Shown in pieces: positions 1-6,859 of a stretch of 8,641 nt of DNA; the stretch's first letter is position 1; each line of letters begins with the position of its first letter. The notes under the pieces were generated by a model. That model was not told the origin of the DNA. It ran no database searches and worked only from the letters and a program-made list of their open reading frames with translations. This DNA is from Bacteroidales bacterium (GTDB lineage Bacteria > Bacteroidota > Bacteroidia > Bacteroidales > UBA7960). The stretch spans positions 1 to 8,641 of the forward strand of contig SLNU01000343.1 of assembly GCA_007132865.1 (NCBI GenBank), given 5' to 3'. The translations under genes and the position numbers were made by a program.

Positions 1-24
1 CGAACATCATTAATTCTTTCAGAA

Positions 25-261
25 ATGTCACGTATTTGCCAGATAACAGGGAAGAAGCCAATTACCGGCCACAAGGTCTCGCACTCAAATATCAAAACCA
101 ATAGGTGGTTTTACCCCAATATTCAGGAAAAGAAGTTTTTCATTCCAGAGGAAGACCGCTGGGTGACACTGAAAGTTTCTGCAAAGGGTATCCGCATTAT
201 CAATAAAAAAGGGGTGCTGGCCAGCATCAAAGATGCCCGTGAGAAGGGGTATATGAAATAG
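25..261 (+). CDS. rpmB: 50S ribosomal protein L28
   Basis: Encodes the 78-residue L28 protein of the large ribosomal subunit. The sequence begins [11 protein letters not shown] and contains the family's [17 protein letters not shown] stretch, followed by the IRIINKKG segment. It keeps only one cysteine (Cys5), so it is the zinc-free form of L28; this matches what is usual in Bacteroidetes. Length is normal for the family. The ATG at 25 is preceded by an A-rich stretch without a clear Shine-Dalgarno sequence, as is common in this phylum. In many Bacteroidetes rpmB is followed by rpmG (L33), a DUF4295 gene and ftsY; here a strong terminator follows within 40 bases and none of those genes is present. 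The upstream promoter lies outside the window or in its first 24 bases. Identification is secure. Confidence 0.97.
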   Translation: MSRICQITGKKPITGHKVSHSNIKTNRWFYPNIQEKKFFIPEEDRWVTLKVSAKGIRIINKKGVLASIKDAREKGYMK

Positions 262-295
262 TCCCGGCTTGATTTCCCGAACAAAGTATCCGCAT

Positions 296-329
296 ATGCT
301 GTTGTCCCTTTGGCAACGGCATTTTTTTT
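296..329 (+). terminator. intrinsic terminator after rpmB
   Basis: An 11-bp stem (296-306 pairing with 312-322, including two G-U pairs) with a 5-base loop, CCTTT, runs straight into a tract of eight T (322-329). It starts 35 bases after the rpmB stop, so rpmB is probably the last or only gene of its transcript. Confidence 0.88.
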
Positions 330-342
330 GCCGCTAAAAAAA

Positions 343-374
343 ATTGGCTGTTCTTACCTAAATCCTTACTTTTA
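343..374 (+). promoter_or_regulatory. possible Bacteroidetes-type promoter
   Basis: ATTG at 343-346 and TACTTTTA at 367-374 are separated by 20 bases. They resemble the Bacteroidetes TTTG / TAnnTTTG pattern with one mismatch in each element. The predicted transcription start would fall within a few bases of the ATG at 379, giving a leaderless or nearly leaderless message. This is a by-eye match only; the sequence between the rpmB terminator and the gene is AT-rich, so chance matches are likely. Confidence 0.3.
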
Positions 375-378
375 TCAC

Positions 379-1074
379 ATGCCCAACCCATCTGCCGACA
401 TACAAAGCATATTGCCCCAAAGGCCCGCCATATTGCTGACTGGTCTGGCCGCGTTTCTGGCGATATGCCTCGCGGGTGTGGCAAGCGGACAGGAGCGGGA
501 CAGACCGGTATACCGGAACGTGATACAGGTGAGCGGATTGGTGGTCACCGGGGACAGCCTGGCACCCATCCCCTATACCACGGTTTGGGTTAAGAATACC
601 AGGCGTGGAACAATTACCGATTATTACGGGTTTTTCTCCATTGCCGTTCATGAGAAGGACACCCTCAGGTTCTCTTCTGTGGGATTCCGGGACCATGAAT
701 TTGTCGTTCCAGACACCCTGACCCAGAATCGTTATTCGGCCGTGCAGGTCATGACACGCGATACGATTTACCTGGCAGAAACCCTGATCTACCCCTGGCC
801 GACCAGGGAGCAATTTCGTCATGCTTTCATACATACGGATATTCCAGACGACGACTATGACAGGGCCATGCGAAACCTGGCCAGGGCGGAAATGAAGGAA
901 AGGCTCAGGCATTTCCCGATGGACGGAAGCATGAATTTCCGCCACCTGATGAACCAGCAGGCCGACCGTATGTATTATGCCGGGCAGGCACCCCCGATGC
1001 GGATCTTTGACCCGCTGGCCTGGGGACAATTTATACAGGCCTGGCGGGAAGGCCGGTTCAGACAAAGTGATTAA
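379..1074 (+). CDS. secreted carboxypeptidase-regulatory-like domain protein
   Basis: A 231-residue protein of the Bacteroidetes family with a carboxypeptidase D regulatory-like (CarboxypepD_reg-like) beta-sandwich. A signal peptide is visible: a hydrophobic core around residues 17-34 (ILLTGLAAFLAICLAGVA) and a likely cut near residues 36-38. No proper lipobox is seen (LAIC lacks a small residue before Cys). The beta-sandwich spans about residues 49-130, with the typical YTTVWVKNTRRGTITDYYG and FSSVGF elements. A YPWPTREQF motif follows at 138-146, then a charged, Met- and Arg-rich C-terminal half. The function of this family is unknown; an outer-membrane or periplasmic location is inferred. 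I chose ATG 379 because the in-frame TTG at 310 lies inside the rpmB terminator hairpin. The gene is followed after 88 bases, without a visible terminator, by a TonB-dependent receptor carrying the same domain, so a shared envelope role is possible but unproven. Confidence 0.85.
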   Translation: MPNPSADIQSILPQRPAILLTGLAAFLAICLAGVASGQERDRPVYRNVIQVSGLVVTGDSLAPIPYTTVWVKNTRRGTITDYYGFFSIAVHEKDTLRFSSVGFRDHEFVVPDTLTQNRYSAVQVMTRDTIYLAETLIYPWPTREQFRHAFIHTDIPDDDYDRAMRNLARAEMKERLRHFPMDGSMNFRHLMNQQADRMYYAGQAPPMRIFDPLAWGQFIQAWREGRFRQSD

Positions 1075-1162
1075 TTCGCAGATGGCCCATTTTGCAGTCT
1101 GCATTCACAATATTTATCCCTGCTTTAGGTTATATACCTAGTCCAGTAGCCCTTTTATTCCG

Positions 1163-3607
1163 ATGCACCTGAAAAGAATCCTGATCCTTCCGGTCTTGCT
1201 GTTATTTCTGACCCTGGCCGGCCAGGCCCAGCATGCCTACCTGGAAGGGTTTATCCGCGACGGCGAAGGCAATGCTCTGGAATTCGTGAACCTGGCCGTA
1301 GAAGGCACCACGGTCGGCACCACCACCTCAGAAGCGGGTTTCTTTCGATTCCGGGTGCCGGCATTCCAACGCCTCCGCATAAGCATCTCCTACCTGGGAT
1401 ACGCCCCGGTGAGCATCCCGGTGACAATGGACCTGAACGAGGTGCGGCGCCTGGACATTACGCTGGAACCTTCTGCCACCGACCTGCCCGATGTGGTGGT
1501 ATCCGAACGTCAAGTGCTTTCCACCGACATCACACGGATTGACCCAAGGCTGGTATCACGTCTGCCGGGGCCCTCCTCCGGGGTCGAAGCACTGGTGAAA
1601 ACATTGCCGGGGGTCTCCTCCACCACCGAACTTTCGGCACAATATTCCGTGCGGGGGGGGAATTTCGATGAAAACCTGATCTATGTGAACGGGATCGAGA
1701 TCTACCGGCCGTTTTTGGTGCGCTCGGGACAGCAGGAAGGGCTTAGTTTCCTGAATTCCGACCTGATTTCGTCCATTAGCTTCTCCGCTGGCGGTTTTGA
1801 TGCCAAATACGGTGACAAAATGGCATCGGTACTCGACATACAATATAAAACACCGGAGAAGTTCGGCGGTTCCTTTTCCATGAGCCTCCTGGAAGGCTCG
1901 GTGCATTTGGAAGGCCTGTCATCGAATGAACGATTTTCATACCTCGTCGGACTGCGACACAAGTCGAACCAATACCTGCTGGGCACCCTGGACGCCCAGG
2001 GCGATTACCGCCCGTCGTTCTCTGACTTCCAGGCCCTGCTAACTTATGAGCTGAACGAACGCGCCACATTGAGCTTACTCGGAAATTACAGCCACAACCG
2101 CTACCTCTTTGAGCCGGAGGTTCAGCGCACCCGCTTCGGGACGGTAACGGACGTGCGCGAGCTCACGGTGTTTTTTGCCGGGCAGGAAGTGGATCAGTTC
2201 GTTACGGCAATGGGGGCGGTTTCCCTGAATCTCCATCCGACGGAAAACCTGAAACTGGATTTTATCTCCACGGTTTTTCAGTCGGATGAGAATGAAACCT
2301 TCGATATTATTGGCCAATATTGGCTGCAGCGGGTGGAGACCGATTTTGCACAGGACGATTTCGGGCAGCCGACCGGGGAGGCCCTGGGCATCGGAACCTT
2401 TCACAACCATGCCCGCAATTACCTCAATGCCATTGTCTGGAACTTGGAGCACAAGGGGCAGCTGAAGGGTGAGGACCGCGTGTTGAACTGGGGGGTTAAG
2501 TTCCAGCACGAAGACATTTTCGACCGGCTGGTGGAATGGAGCATGGTCGACTCATCGGGCTTTGCGGTGCCCCGGCGACCGGATGCCATCCTGTTGCGCG
2601 ATACTTTGAATGCCCGCATCCAGCTTAGGTCCAACAGGCTGTCTGGATTCGTTCAGAACACCTGGGAGCTGGAAGCAGACCACGGCAGGTTCGCGCTGAC
2701 CGCAGGGCTTAGGGCAAATTACTGGGATTACAATGGGCAGTTGGTGGTGAGTCCGAGAACCAACATCCTTTACAAGCCGTATTGGGCGCACAGGTGGGCA
2801 TTCCGGGCGTCTGCAGGGTTTTTCCACCAACCCCCGTTCTACAGAGAGTTGCGTGATTTTCAGGGGCAGCTGAATGAGAACATCCGGGCACAGGAATCCA
2901 TTCATTTTGTGCTGGGTTCGGAATACAATTTCCTGGCGTGGGACAGGCCTTTCAAATACACCACCGAAGTATATTACAAGCACCTTCGCCACCTGATCCC
3001 CTACGAACTGGACAATGTAAGGATCAGGTATTATGCCGACAACCTGGCCAATGGCTATGCCACGGGGCTGGACCTGAAGCTGCACGGGGAATTCGTGCCC
3101 GGTGTGGATTCATGGGTCAGCCTGTCCCTCATGTCGACCCGGGAGAAAATTGAGGGCGCCATGTATACGGATGCAGACGGCAACACCTGGCCGGCGGGGT
3201 ATATACCCAGGCCGACGGACCAGCGGTTCAATTTTTCCATGTTCTTTCAGGACTTCCTTCCGCGAAACCCCAGTTACAAAGTCCAGCTGGGCTTCATTTA
3301 CGGAAGTGGCCTCCCCTTCGGCCCCCCGACCTATGAAAGGCAGCTCGACACGCTGCGTATGCCCTCCTACAAGCGGGTAGATATCGGTTTCTCCAAGGAG
3401 CTGATCGGCGCGAACACGGAGTTCAGGGAGAACAGCCCCTTCAGGCATTTCCAGTCGATGTGGATCACGGCGGAAGTATTCAACCTGTTGGAGATCAACA
3501 ACACCATATCCTATATGTGGATCAAGGACGTGGAGAACCGCCTGTTCGCCATCCCAAACTACCTTACACGCCGGCTGATCAACATCAAGTTGGTGGCACA
3601 GTTCTAG
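1163..3607 (+). CDS. TonB-dependent outer-membrane receptor
   Basis: An 814-residue outer-membrane transporter, energised by TonB, of unknown substrate. A signal peptide occupies about residues 1-23 (hydrophobic ILPVLLLFLTLAG, cut near GQAQ). A carboxypeptidase-regulatory-like domain follows at about 25-110 (GTTTSEAGFFRF, ISYLGYAPVSIPV). The plug spans about 118-228 and has the strongly conserved SVRGGNFDENLIYVNG at 162-177, then FSAGGFDAKYGDKMASVLDI. The remainder is a 22-strand-type barrel ending in an aromatic residue (LVAQF), the usual outer-membrane assembly signal. Length fits full receptors of this class. No SusD-like lipoprotein gene is adjacent, so it is not a classic Sus pair. The gap upstream contains two short dyads (1093-1103 and 1126-1140). 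A run of eight G (1653-1660) sits in the plug codons. The substrate cannot be read from the sequence. Confidence 0.95.
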   Translation: MHLKRILILPVLLLFLTLAGQAQHAYLEGFIRDGEGNALEFVNLAVEGTTVGTTTSEAGFFRFRVPAFQRLRISISYLGYAPVSIPVTMDLNEVRRLDITLEPSATDLPDVVVSERQVLSTDITRIDPRLVSRLPGPSSGVEALVKTLPGVSSTTELSAQYSVRGGNFDENLIYVNGIEIYRPFLVRSGQQEGLSFLNSDLISSISFSAGGFDAKYGDKMASVLDIQYKTPEKFGGSFSMSLLEGSVHLEGLSSNERFSYLVGLRHKSNQYLLGTLDAQGDYRPSFSDFQALLTYELNERATLSLLGNYSHNRYLFEPEVQRTRFGTVTDVRELTVFFAGQEVDQFVTAMGAVSLNLHPTENLKLDFISTVFQSDENETFDIIGQYWLQRVETDFAQDDFGQPTGEALGIGTFHNHARNYLNAIVWNLEHKGQLKGEDRVLNWGVKFQHEDIFDRLVEWSMVDSSGFAVPRRPDAILLRDTLNARIQLRSNRLSGFVQNTWELEADHGRFALTAGLRANYWDYNGQLVVSPRTNILYKPYWAHRWAFRASAGFFHQPPFYRELRDFQGQLNENIRAQESIHFVLGSEYNFLAWDRPFKYTTEVYYKHLRHLIPYELDNVRIRYYADNLANGYATGLDLKLHGEFVPGVDSWVSLSLMSTREKIEGAMYTDADGNTWPAGYIPRPTDQRFNFSMFFQDFLPRNPSYKVQLGFIYGSGLPFGPPTYERQLDTLRMPSYKRVDIGFSKELIGANTEFRENSPFRHFQSMWITAEVFNLLEINNTISYMWIKDVENRLFAIPNYLTRRLINIKLVAQF

Positions 3608-3696
3608 CGGCACAAGGCCTGACTTCATGCCGCACCCCCTGATCTCACGCGCAAGGCCGGCAAGCATGCCATATCCGGACCGACAGCATACATTCC

Positions 3697-3734
3697 CTGC
3701 CTTTTTGTCACATCCCCATCCGACGAAAATGTCA
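3697..3734 (+). promoter_or_regulatory. two imperfect dyads upstream of dnaK
   Basis: CTGCCTTTTTGTCA (3697-3710) and CGACGAAAATGTCA (3721-3734) are two imperfect inverted repeats that each end in TGTCA, with centres about 24 bases apart. Each is close to a TGAC/GTCA dyad with one mismatch. They lie about 30-70 bases before the sigma-54-like element at 3766, a position that would suit activator binding. The assignment is an inference from layout only. Confidence 0.35.
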
Positions 3735-3765
3735 TAATTGCCCCAAAAGCGGGCCATTGAGCCAT

Positions 3766-3781
3766 TGGCACAATCCTTGAA
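3766..3781 (+). promoter_or_regulatory. candidate sigma-54-like -24/-12 promoter of dnaK
   Basis: TGGCAC (3766-3771), five bases, then TTGAA (3777-3781) matches the sigma-54 consensus TGGCAC-N5-TTGCW with one difference: A replaces C in the -12 GC pair. Transcription would begin near 3791-3793, leaving an A-rich leader of roughly 38 bases. No CIRCE element (the HrcA operator) is present in this gap. The -12 mismatch falls on an important base, so the call needs a transcript start to confirm it. The rest of the 3608-3829 gap shows a weak hairpin at 3607-3633 without a T tract and nothing else I can name. Confidence 0.45.
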
Positions 3782-3829
3782 ACAACAATGGAAAATGATT
3801 GAACCAATAATTAGTAAACAATATAAGAA

Positions 3830-5767
3830 ATGGGCAAAATAATCGGAATTGACTTAGGAACAACCAATTCATGTGTGGCGGTGATGGAAGGGAACGAACC
3901 CGTGGTGATTCCCAATAGCGAGGGGCGGCGTACGACCCCGTCGATCGTTGCGTTTACAGAAAACGGGGAGCGAAAGGTGGGTGATCCGGCCAAAAGGCAG
4001 GCAATCATCAACCCGACAAAGACGATCTATTCGATCAAGCGGCTAATGGGTGAAACCTATGACACATCCGTGAAGGAGCGTGAAAGGGTCACTTATGTCG
4101 TGGAAAAAGGCGACAACAACACCCCCCGCGTCAAGATTGACGACCGGCAATATACGCCGCAGGAAATCTCTGCCATGGTGCTGCAGAAAATGAAGAAAAC
4201 CGCCGAGGATTACCTTGGGCAGGAAGTGCATGAAGCAGTGATCACCGTGCCGGCCTATTTCAATGACAGCCAGCGGCAGGCAACCAAGGAGGCCGGGGAG
4301 ATAGCCGGACTAAAGGTTCGGCGCATCATCAACGAGCCTACGGCCGCATCGCTTGCTTATGGTCTGGACAAAAAGGACAGGGATATAAGGATCGCCGTAT
4401 TCGACCTTGGAGGCGGAACGTTTGACATTTCTATCCTGGAGTTGGGCGACGGCGTATTTGAGGTTAAATCCACCCACGGGGACACCCACCTTGGCGGGGA
4501 TGATTTTGACGACGCCATCATCAACTGGCTGGCCGATGAGTTTAAAAAGGACGAGGGCATTGACCTGCGCAAGGACCCAATGGCACTGCAGCGTCTGAAA
4601 GAGGCAGCAGAGAAAGCCAAGATCGAGCTTTCAAGTTCTACCAGCACGGAGATCAACCTACCCTATATCATGCCGGTTGACGGGATTCCGAAGCACCTTG
4701 TGCGGACCCTTACCCGCAGCCAGTTTGAGCAGTTGAGCGATAAACTCATTCAGGCCACTTTGGAGCCTTGCAAAAAGGCACTTAAAGATGCCGGTATCAA
4801 ACCCTCAGACATTGACGAGGTCATCCTGGTAGGCGGATCTACGCGTATTCCGGCCATACAGGAGCTGGTTGAGAAATTCTTTGGCAAGAAACCCTCCAAG
4901 GGGGTGAACCCCGACGAGGTCGTCGCCATTGGTGCCGCCATACAGGGCGCCGTACTCACCGGGGAGATCAAGGACGTTCTCCTACTGGACGTCACACCCC
5001 TATCCCTTGGCATTGAAACCCTGGGCGGGGTAATGACCAAACTGATCGAGGCCAATGCGACCATCCCCACCAAGAAGATGGAGACCTTCTCCACAGCCTC
5101 AGACAGCCAAACCTCCGTGGAGATCCATATTCTGCAGGGTGAACGGCCGATGGCGAAGGACAACCGGACGATTGGGCGATTCCACCTGGACGGCCTGCCG
5201 CCTGCACCACGGGGAGTCCCGCAGATTGAAGTCGCCTTCGATATAGATGCCAACGGCATACTCCATGTATCGGCCAAGGACAAGGCCACCGGGAAATCCC
5301 AGCAGATTCGTATCGAAGCTTCTTCCGGACTTACCGAGGAAGAAATCAAGAAAATGAAGACGGAGGCAGAGGCCAATGCCGAGACGGACAAAAAGCTCAA
5401 GGAGGAGATCGAAAAAATCAATGCAGCAGACACCATGGTCTTCCAGACCGAAAAACAACTCAAGGAGTTCGGCGACAAACTGCCGGCCGACAAGAAGGAG
5501 CCCGTAGAGAAGGCCCTGGCCGAGCTGAAGGAAGCCCATAAGAACAAGGACGTGGCTGCCATTGACACCTCCATGGCCGCACTGAACACCGCCTGGCAAG
5601 CCGCCAGTGCAGAAATGTACCAGGCATCGCAGTCCGGCGGCCAGGAAGGAGCGCCTGGACAGGAGGGTGCACCCGGACAGGATCAGGGACCGTCAGGTGA
5701 CCAGAAAGGAAAGGATGATAAGGGCGACGGCGATGTCACCGATGTAGATTTCGAAGAAGTGAAATAG
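3830..5767 (+). CDS. dnaK: molecular chaperone DnaK (Hsp70)
   Basis: Complete 645-residue cytoplasmic Hsp70, which binds exposed hydrophobic segments of client proteins in an ATP-driven cycle with DnaJ and GrpE. The nucleotide-binding domain covers about 1-380: [10 protein letters not shown] at 5-14, catalytic Lys70, [17 protein letters not shown] at 140-156, [13 protein letters not shown] at 166-178, and DLGGGTF at 192-198, whose Thr197 corresponds to the autophosphorylation Thr of E. coli DnaK. The interdomain linker [10 protein letters not shown] is at 382-391. The beta substrate-binding domain and helical lid follow. The tail is Gly/Gln/Pro-rich with a repeated GQEGAP unit and ends DFEEVK, like the EEVK-type end of other bacterial DnaK proteins. 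Length is normal. The ATG is preceded by an A-rich leader without a clear Shine-Dalgarno sequence. No grpE, dnaJ or hrcA gene is adjacent, so it is probably transcribed alone, ending at the terminator that follows. Confidence 0.99.
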   Translation: MGKIIGIDLGTTNSCVAVMEGNEPVVIPNSEGRRTTPSIVAFTENGERKVGDPAKRQAIINPTKTIYSIKRLMGETYDTSVKERERVTYVVEKGDNNTPRVKIDDRQYTPQEISAMVLQKMKKTAEDYLGQEVHEAVITVPAYFNDSQRQATKEAGEIAGLKVRRIINEPTAASLAYGLDKKDRDIRIAVFDLGGGTFDISILELGDGVFEVKSTHGDTHLGGDDFDDAIINWLADEFKKDEGIDLRKDPMALQRLKEAAEKAKIELSSSTSTEINLPYIMPVDGIPKHLVRTLTRSQFEQLSDKLIQATLEPCKKALKDAGIKPSDIDEVILVGGSTRIPAIQELVEKFFGKKPSKGVNPDEVVAIGAAIQGAVLTGEIKDVLLLDVTPLSLGIETLGGVMTKLIEANATIPTKKMETFSTASDSQTSVEIHILQGERPMAKDNRTIGRFHLDGLPPAPRGVPQIEVAFDIDANGILHVSAKDKATGKSQQIRIEASSGLTEEEIKKMKTEAEANAETDKKLKEEIEKINAADTMVFQTEKQLKEFGDKLPADKKEPVEKALAELKEAHKNKDVAAIDTSMAALNTAWQAASAEMYQASQSGGQEGAPGQEGAPGQDQGPSGDQKGKDDKGDGDVTDVDFEEVK

Positions 5768-5798
5768 ATACGCTTGAAAACGATAATAAAAAATAGCG

Positions 5799-5839
5799 AA
5801 ACCGCAGTAAACATCTGATTTACTGCGGTTTTTGTTTTT
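5799..5839 (+). terminator. intrinsic terminator after dnaK
   Basis: A perfect 13-bp stem (5799-5811 with 5819-5831) with a 7-base loop CATCTGA is followed by a T-rich tail (TTTGTTTTT), 31 bases after the dnaK stop. The opposite strand also has a T-rich stretch after the hairpin, so it may stop transcripts arriving from tpx on the minus strand as well. Confidence 0.93.
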
Positions 5840-5844
5840 ATAAA

Positions 5845-6181
5845 TTTATTGACTTCGATATTTTATTATCGCTTTTTACCAGATGTGTTCAATTGCACTG
5901 TCGATATGTCATTCAACGACTAGATATAAACAGAATCGATTAAATACAATTTGCACTTTAATAGTGCTATTTTTATTAAAATATGCACTTAACTACGGGA
6001 TTCTACCGGAGGAGTAAGGGGATTGGGTAAAGTTGATAAAATTTATCTTGACAATACCAATCTGATTTACAGCTTAGCAAACGATAACTCAAATCCCGGA
6101 AATATAAGAGAAACGTTTTTTCTGAATCAGCTTAGAGTAAAGTATGACGTAATAGTTTCGCCTATTGCTGATTTTCAGTAT
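5845..6181 (+). pseudogene. decayed fragment of an AAA/DUF4143-type ATPase
   Basis: The translation from 5993 to 6181 reads LRDSTGGVRGLGKVDKIYLD and continues NTNLIYSL, then NIRETFFLNQLRVKYDV and SPIADFQ. I recognise this as the region close to the C-terminus of Bacteroidetes AAA-family ATPases (AAA_14/DUF4143 type), which are normally near 390 residues. The N-terminal Walker motifs are absent and the last part of the protein is missing. An in-frame TAA at 5990-5992 cuts it upstream. More tentatively, 5845-5943 in another frame (ending RLDINRID) and 5930-5989 (KYNLHFNSAIF) resemble the helix-turn-helix stretch that precedes this region, joined by a frameshift near 5925-5945. The stretch is visibly more AT-rich than its neighbours, in line with foreign origin. 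A TTG at 6023 could be taken as a start, but the open frame then runs through the repeats into antisense of tpx, so it is not a real gene. Family assignment of the core is from memory, without a search. Confidence 0.7.
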
Positions 6182-6243
6182 TGTTTTATATCAGTTCCTG
6201 GTCTATATTGGTTCCCGGTGGTGCTATATCAGTTCCCTGGCGG
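6182..6243. repeat. three tandem imperfect repeats, possible transposon end
   Basis: Three copies of a core close to CTATATCAGTTCCCTGG begin at 6186, 6203 and 6224, with spacings of 17 and 21 bases. Copy 2 reads CTATATTGGTTCCCGGTGG and copy 3 CTATATCAGTTCCCTGGCGG. They start next to a TG dinucleotide (6182-6183), exactly where similarity to the ATPase fragment stops. Multiple short repeats inside a TG-starting terminus are a feature of IS21-family ends; no transposase is present, so this would be a leftover end. The alternative is repeated duplication of the tpx 3' end, since copy 3 contains its last codons and stop. Confidence 0.55.
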
Positions 6244-6736
6244 CAGCCAGCGCCTTTTCGTAATCGGGATATTCTCCAAGTTCCCGAACCAGTTCGACGT
6301 AGCGGACCATGTCGAATTGGTCGACAATGACGATGCCCCTGGCAAGCAGCCGGAGCTCCTCGATTAAAAATCCGTACTTGATGCCAAAATCGGCCAGGCG
6401 GTGGTCTGAAACCGTTTCGATCTTATCGATGGCCTCAGCCGCGCGGAAGCGTTTCAAGGCAAAGGGAAGGTCGCAGGTGATTGAGATTACCTGAACCTGG
6501 CCCAGATTGGAGGCTTCCAGGTTAAACCGCCTGCATTGCTCGGCACATACGTCGGTGTCTATGCTTGGAGAGGAGGAAATAATTCGGATTTTTCCGGCAA
6601 AGTCGCTAAGCCGCACAGTGGAAAGATCCGGCCGCACGGCCATGAAATTTTTTGCATTGATCCCGGGTTTCACCAGTTTACCCACAAGGGTTACTGGCTT
6701 TCCTCCCATCGTCACCAGGTTGGTATTTCTCTTCAT
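6224..6736 (-). CDS. tpx: thiol peroxidase (Tpx), atypical cysteine set
   Basis: A 170-residue peroxiredoxin of the Tpx subfamily, which reduces hydrogen peroxide and alkyl hydroperoxides with electrons usually from thioredoxin. The active-site motif PxxxTxxC is intact: Pro57, Thr61 and the peroxidatic Cys64, with the catalytic Arg133 in LLARG. The family motifs DLPFALKRF, SDHR and PDYEKAL are also present. Length matches E. coli Tpx (168). Oddly, the resolving cysteine of the family, found in RFCGAEG, is replaced by Arg98 (RFRAAEA, codon CGC). Two other cysteines are present: Cys68, four residues after the peroxidatic one, and Cys88. The last codons and TAG stop lie in repeat copy 3, so the natural C-terminus may have been altered. 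A palindrome sits at 6751-6770, just before the ATG. The gene lies downstream of a DUF2148 gene, 123 bases away, and is probably transcribed separately. Confidence 0.94.
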   Translation of the reverse strand: MKRNTNLVTMGGKPVTLVGKLVKPGINAKNFMAVRPDLSTVRLSDFAGKIRIISSSPSIDTDVCAEQCRRFNLEASNLGQVQVISITCDLPFALKRFRAAEAIDKIETVSDHRLADFGIKYGFLIEELRLLARGIVIVDQFDMVRYVELVRELGEYPDYEKALAAARELI

Positions 6737-6750
6737 TGGCCTGCTGGTTC

Positions 6751-6770
6751 TTTTTGATTGTTATCAAAAA
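6751..6770 (-). promoter_or_regulatory. AT-rich palindrome in the tpx leader
   Basis: TTTTTGAT (6751-6758) and ATCAAAAA (6763-6770) form an 8-bp inverted repeat with a 4-base spacer, beginning 14 bases before the tpx ATG on the minus strand. It could be an operator or a weak hairpin ending the upstream transcript. No clear promoter elements could be placed around it. Confidence 0.35.
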
Positions 6771-6859
6771 AAACAAGCTCAGGGGAAGAATGTTTAATTC
6801 CGCCGTATTTTTTGGAATAAATTGTTATGCAAGGCAGTAGGTTGGCTTGAGGGCGGCTC

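Noticed and set aside
310..378. Extension of the carboxypeptidase-regulatory-like gene to a TTG at 310
   Set aside because: The added codons lie in the rpmB terminator hairpin and T tract and would spoil the signal peptide.
358..1104. 248-codon open frame on the minus strand
   Set aside because: It is antisense to the signal-peptide-bearing carboxypeptidase-regulatory-like gene and shows no family features.
3607..3633. Hairpin after the TonB receptor (GCGGCA/TGCCGC)
   Set aside because: The loop is 15 bases and no T tract follows, so it is not a convincing intrinsic terminator.
3110..3757. 215-codon open frame on the minus strand
   Set aside because: Most of it is antisense to the receptor barrel; the translation has no known motif and crosses the dnaK upstream region.
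3608..3829. CIRCE (HrcA operator) expected before dnaK
   Set aside because: No TTAGCACTC-N9-GAGTGCTAA or near match was found in the gap.
4750..5589. 279-codon open frame on the minus strand
   Set aside because: It is antisense to the intact dnaK, has a serine-rich, low-information translation and no recognisable motif.
5894..5989. Three TGCACT copies (5894, 5952, 5984) considered as a repeat array
   Set aside because: Units are only six bases, unevenly spaced (58 and 32) and in AT-rich decayed sequence; not a CRISPR or a clear operator set.
6023..6367. Open frame of 114 codons with a TTG start
   Set aside because: Only its first half resembles a protein family, and that similarity extends upstream of the TTG to an in-frame stop; the second half crosses the repeats and runs antisense to tpx.
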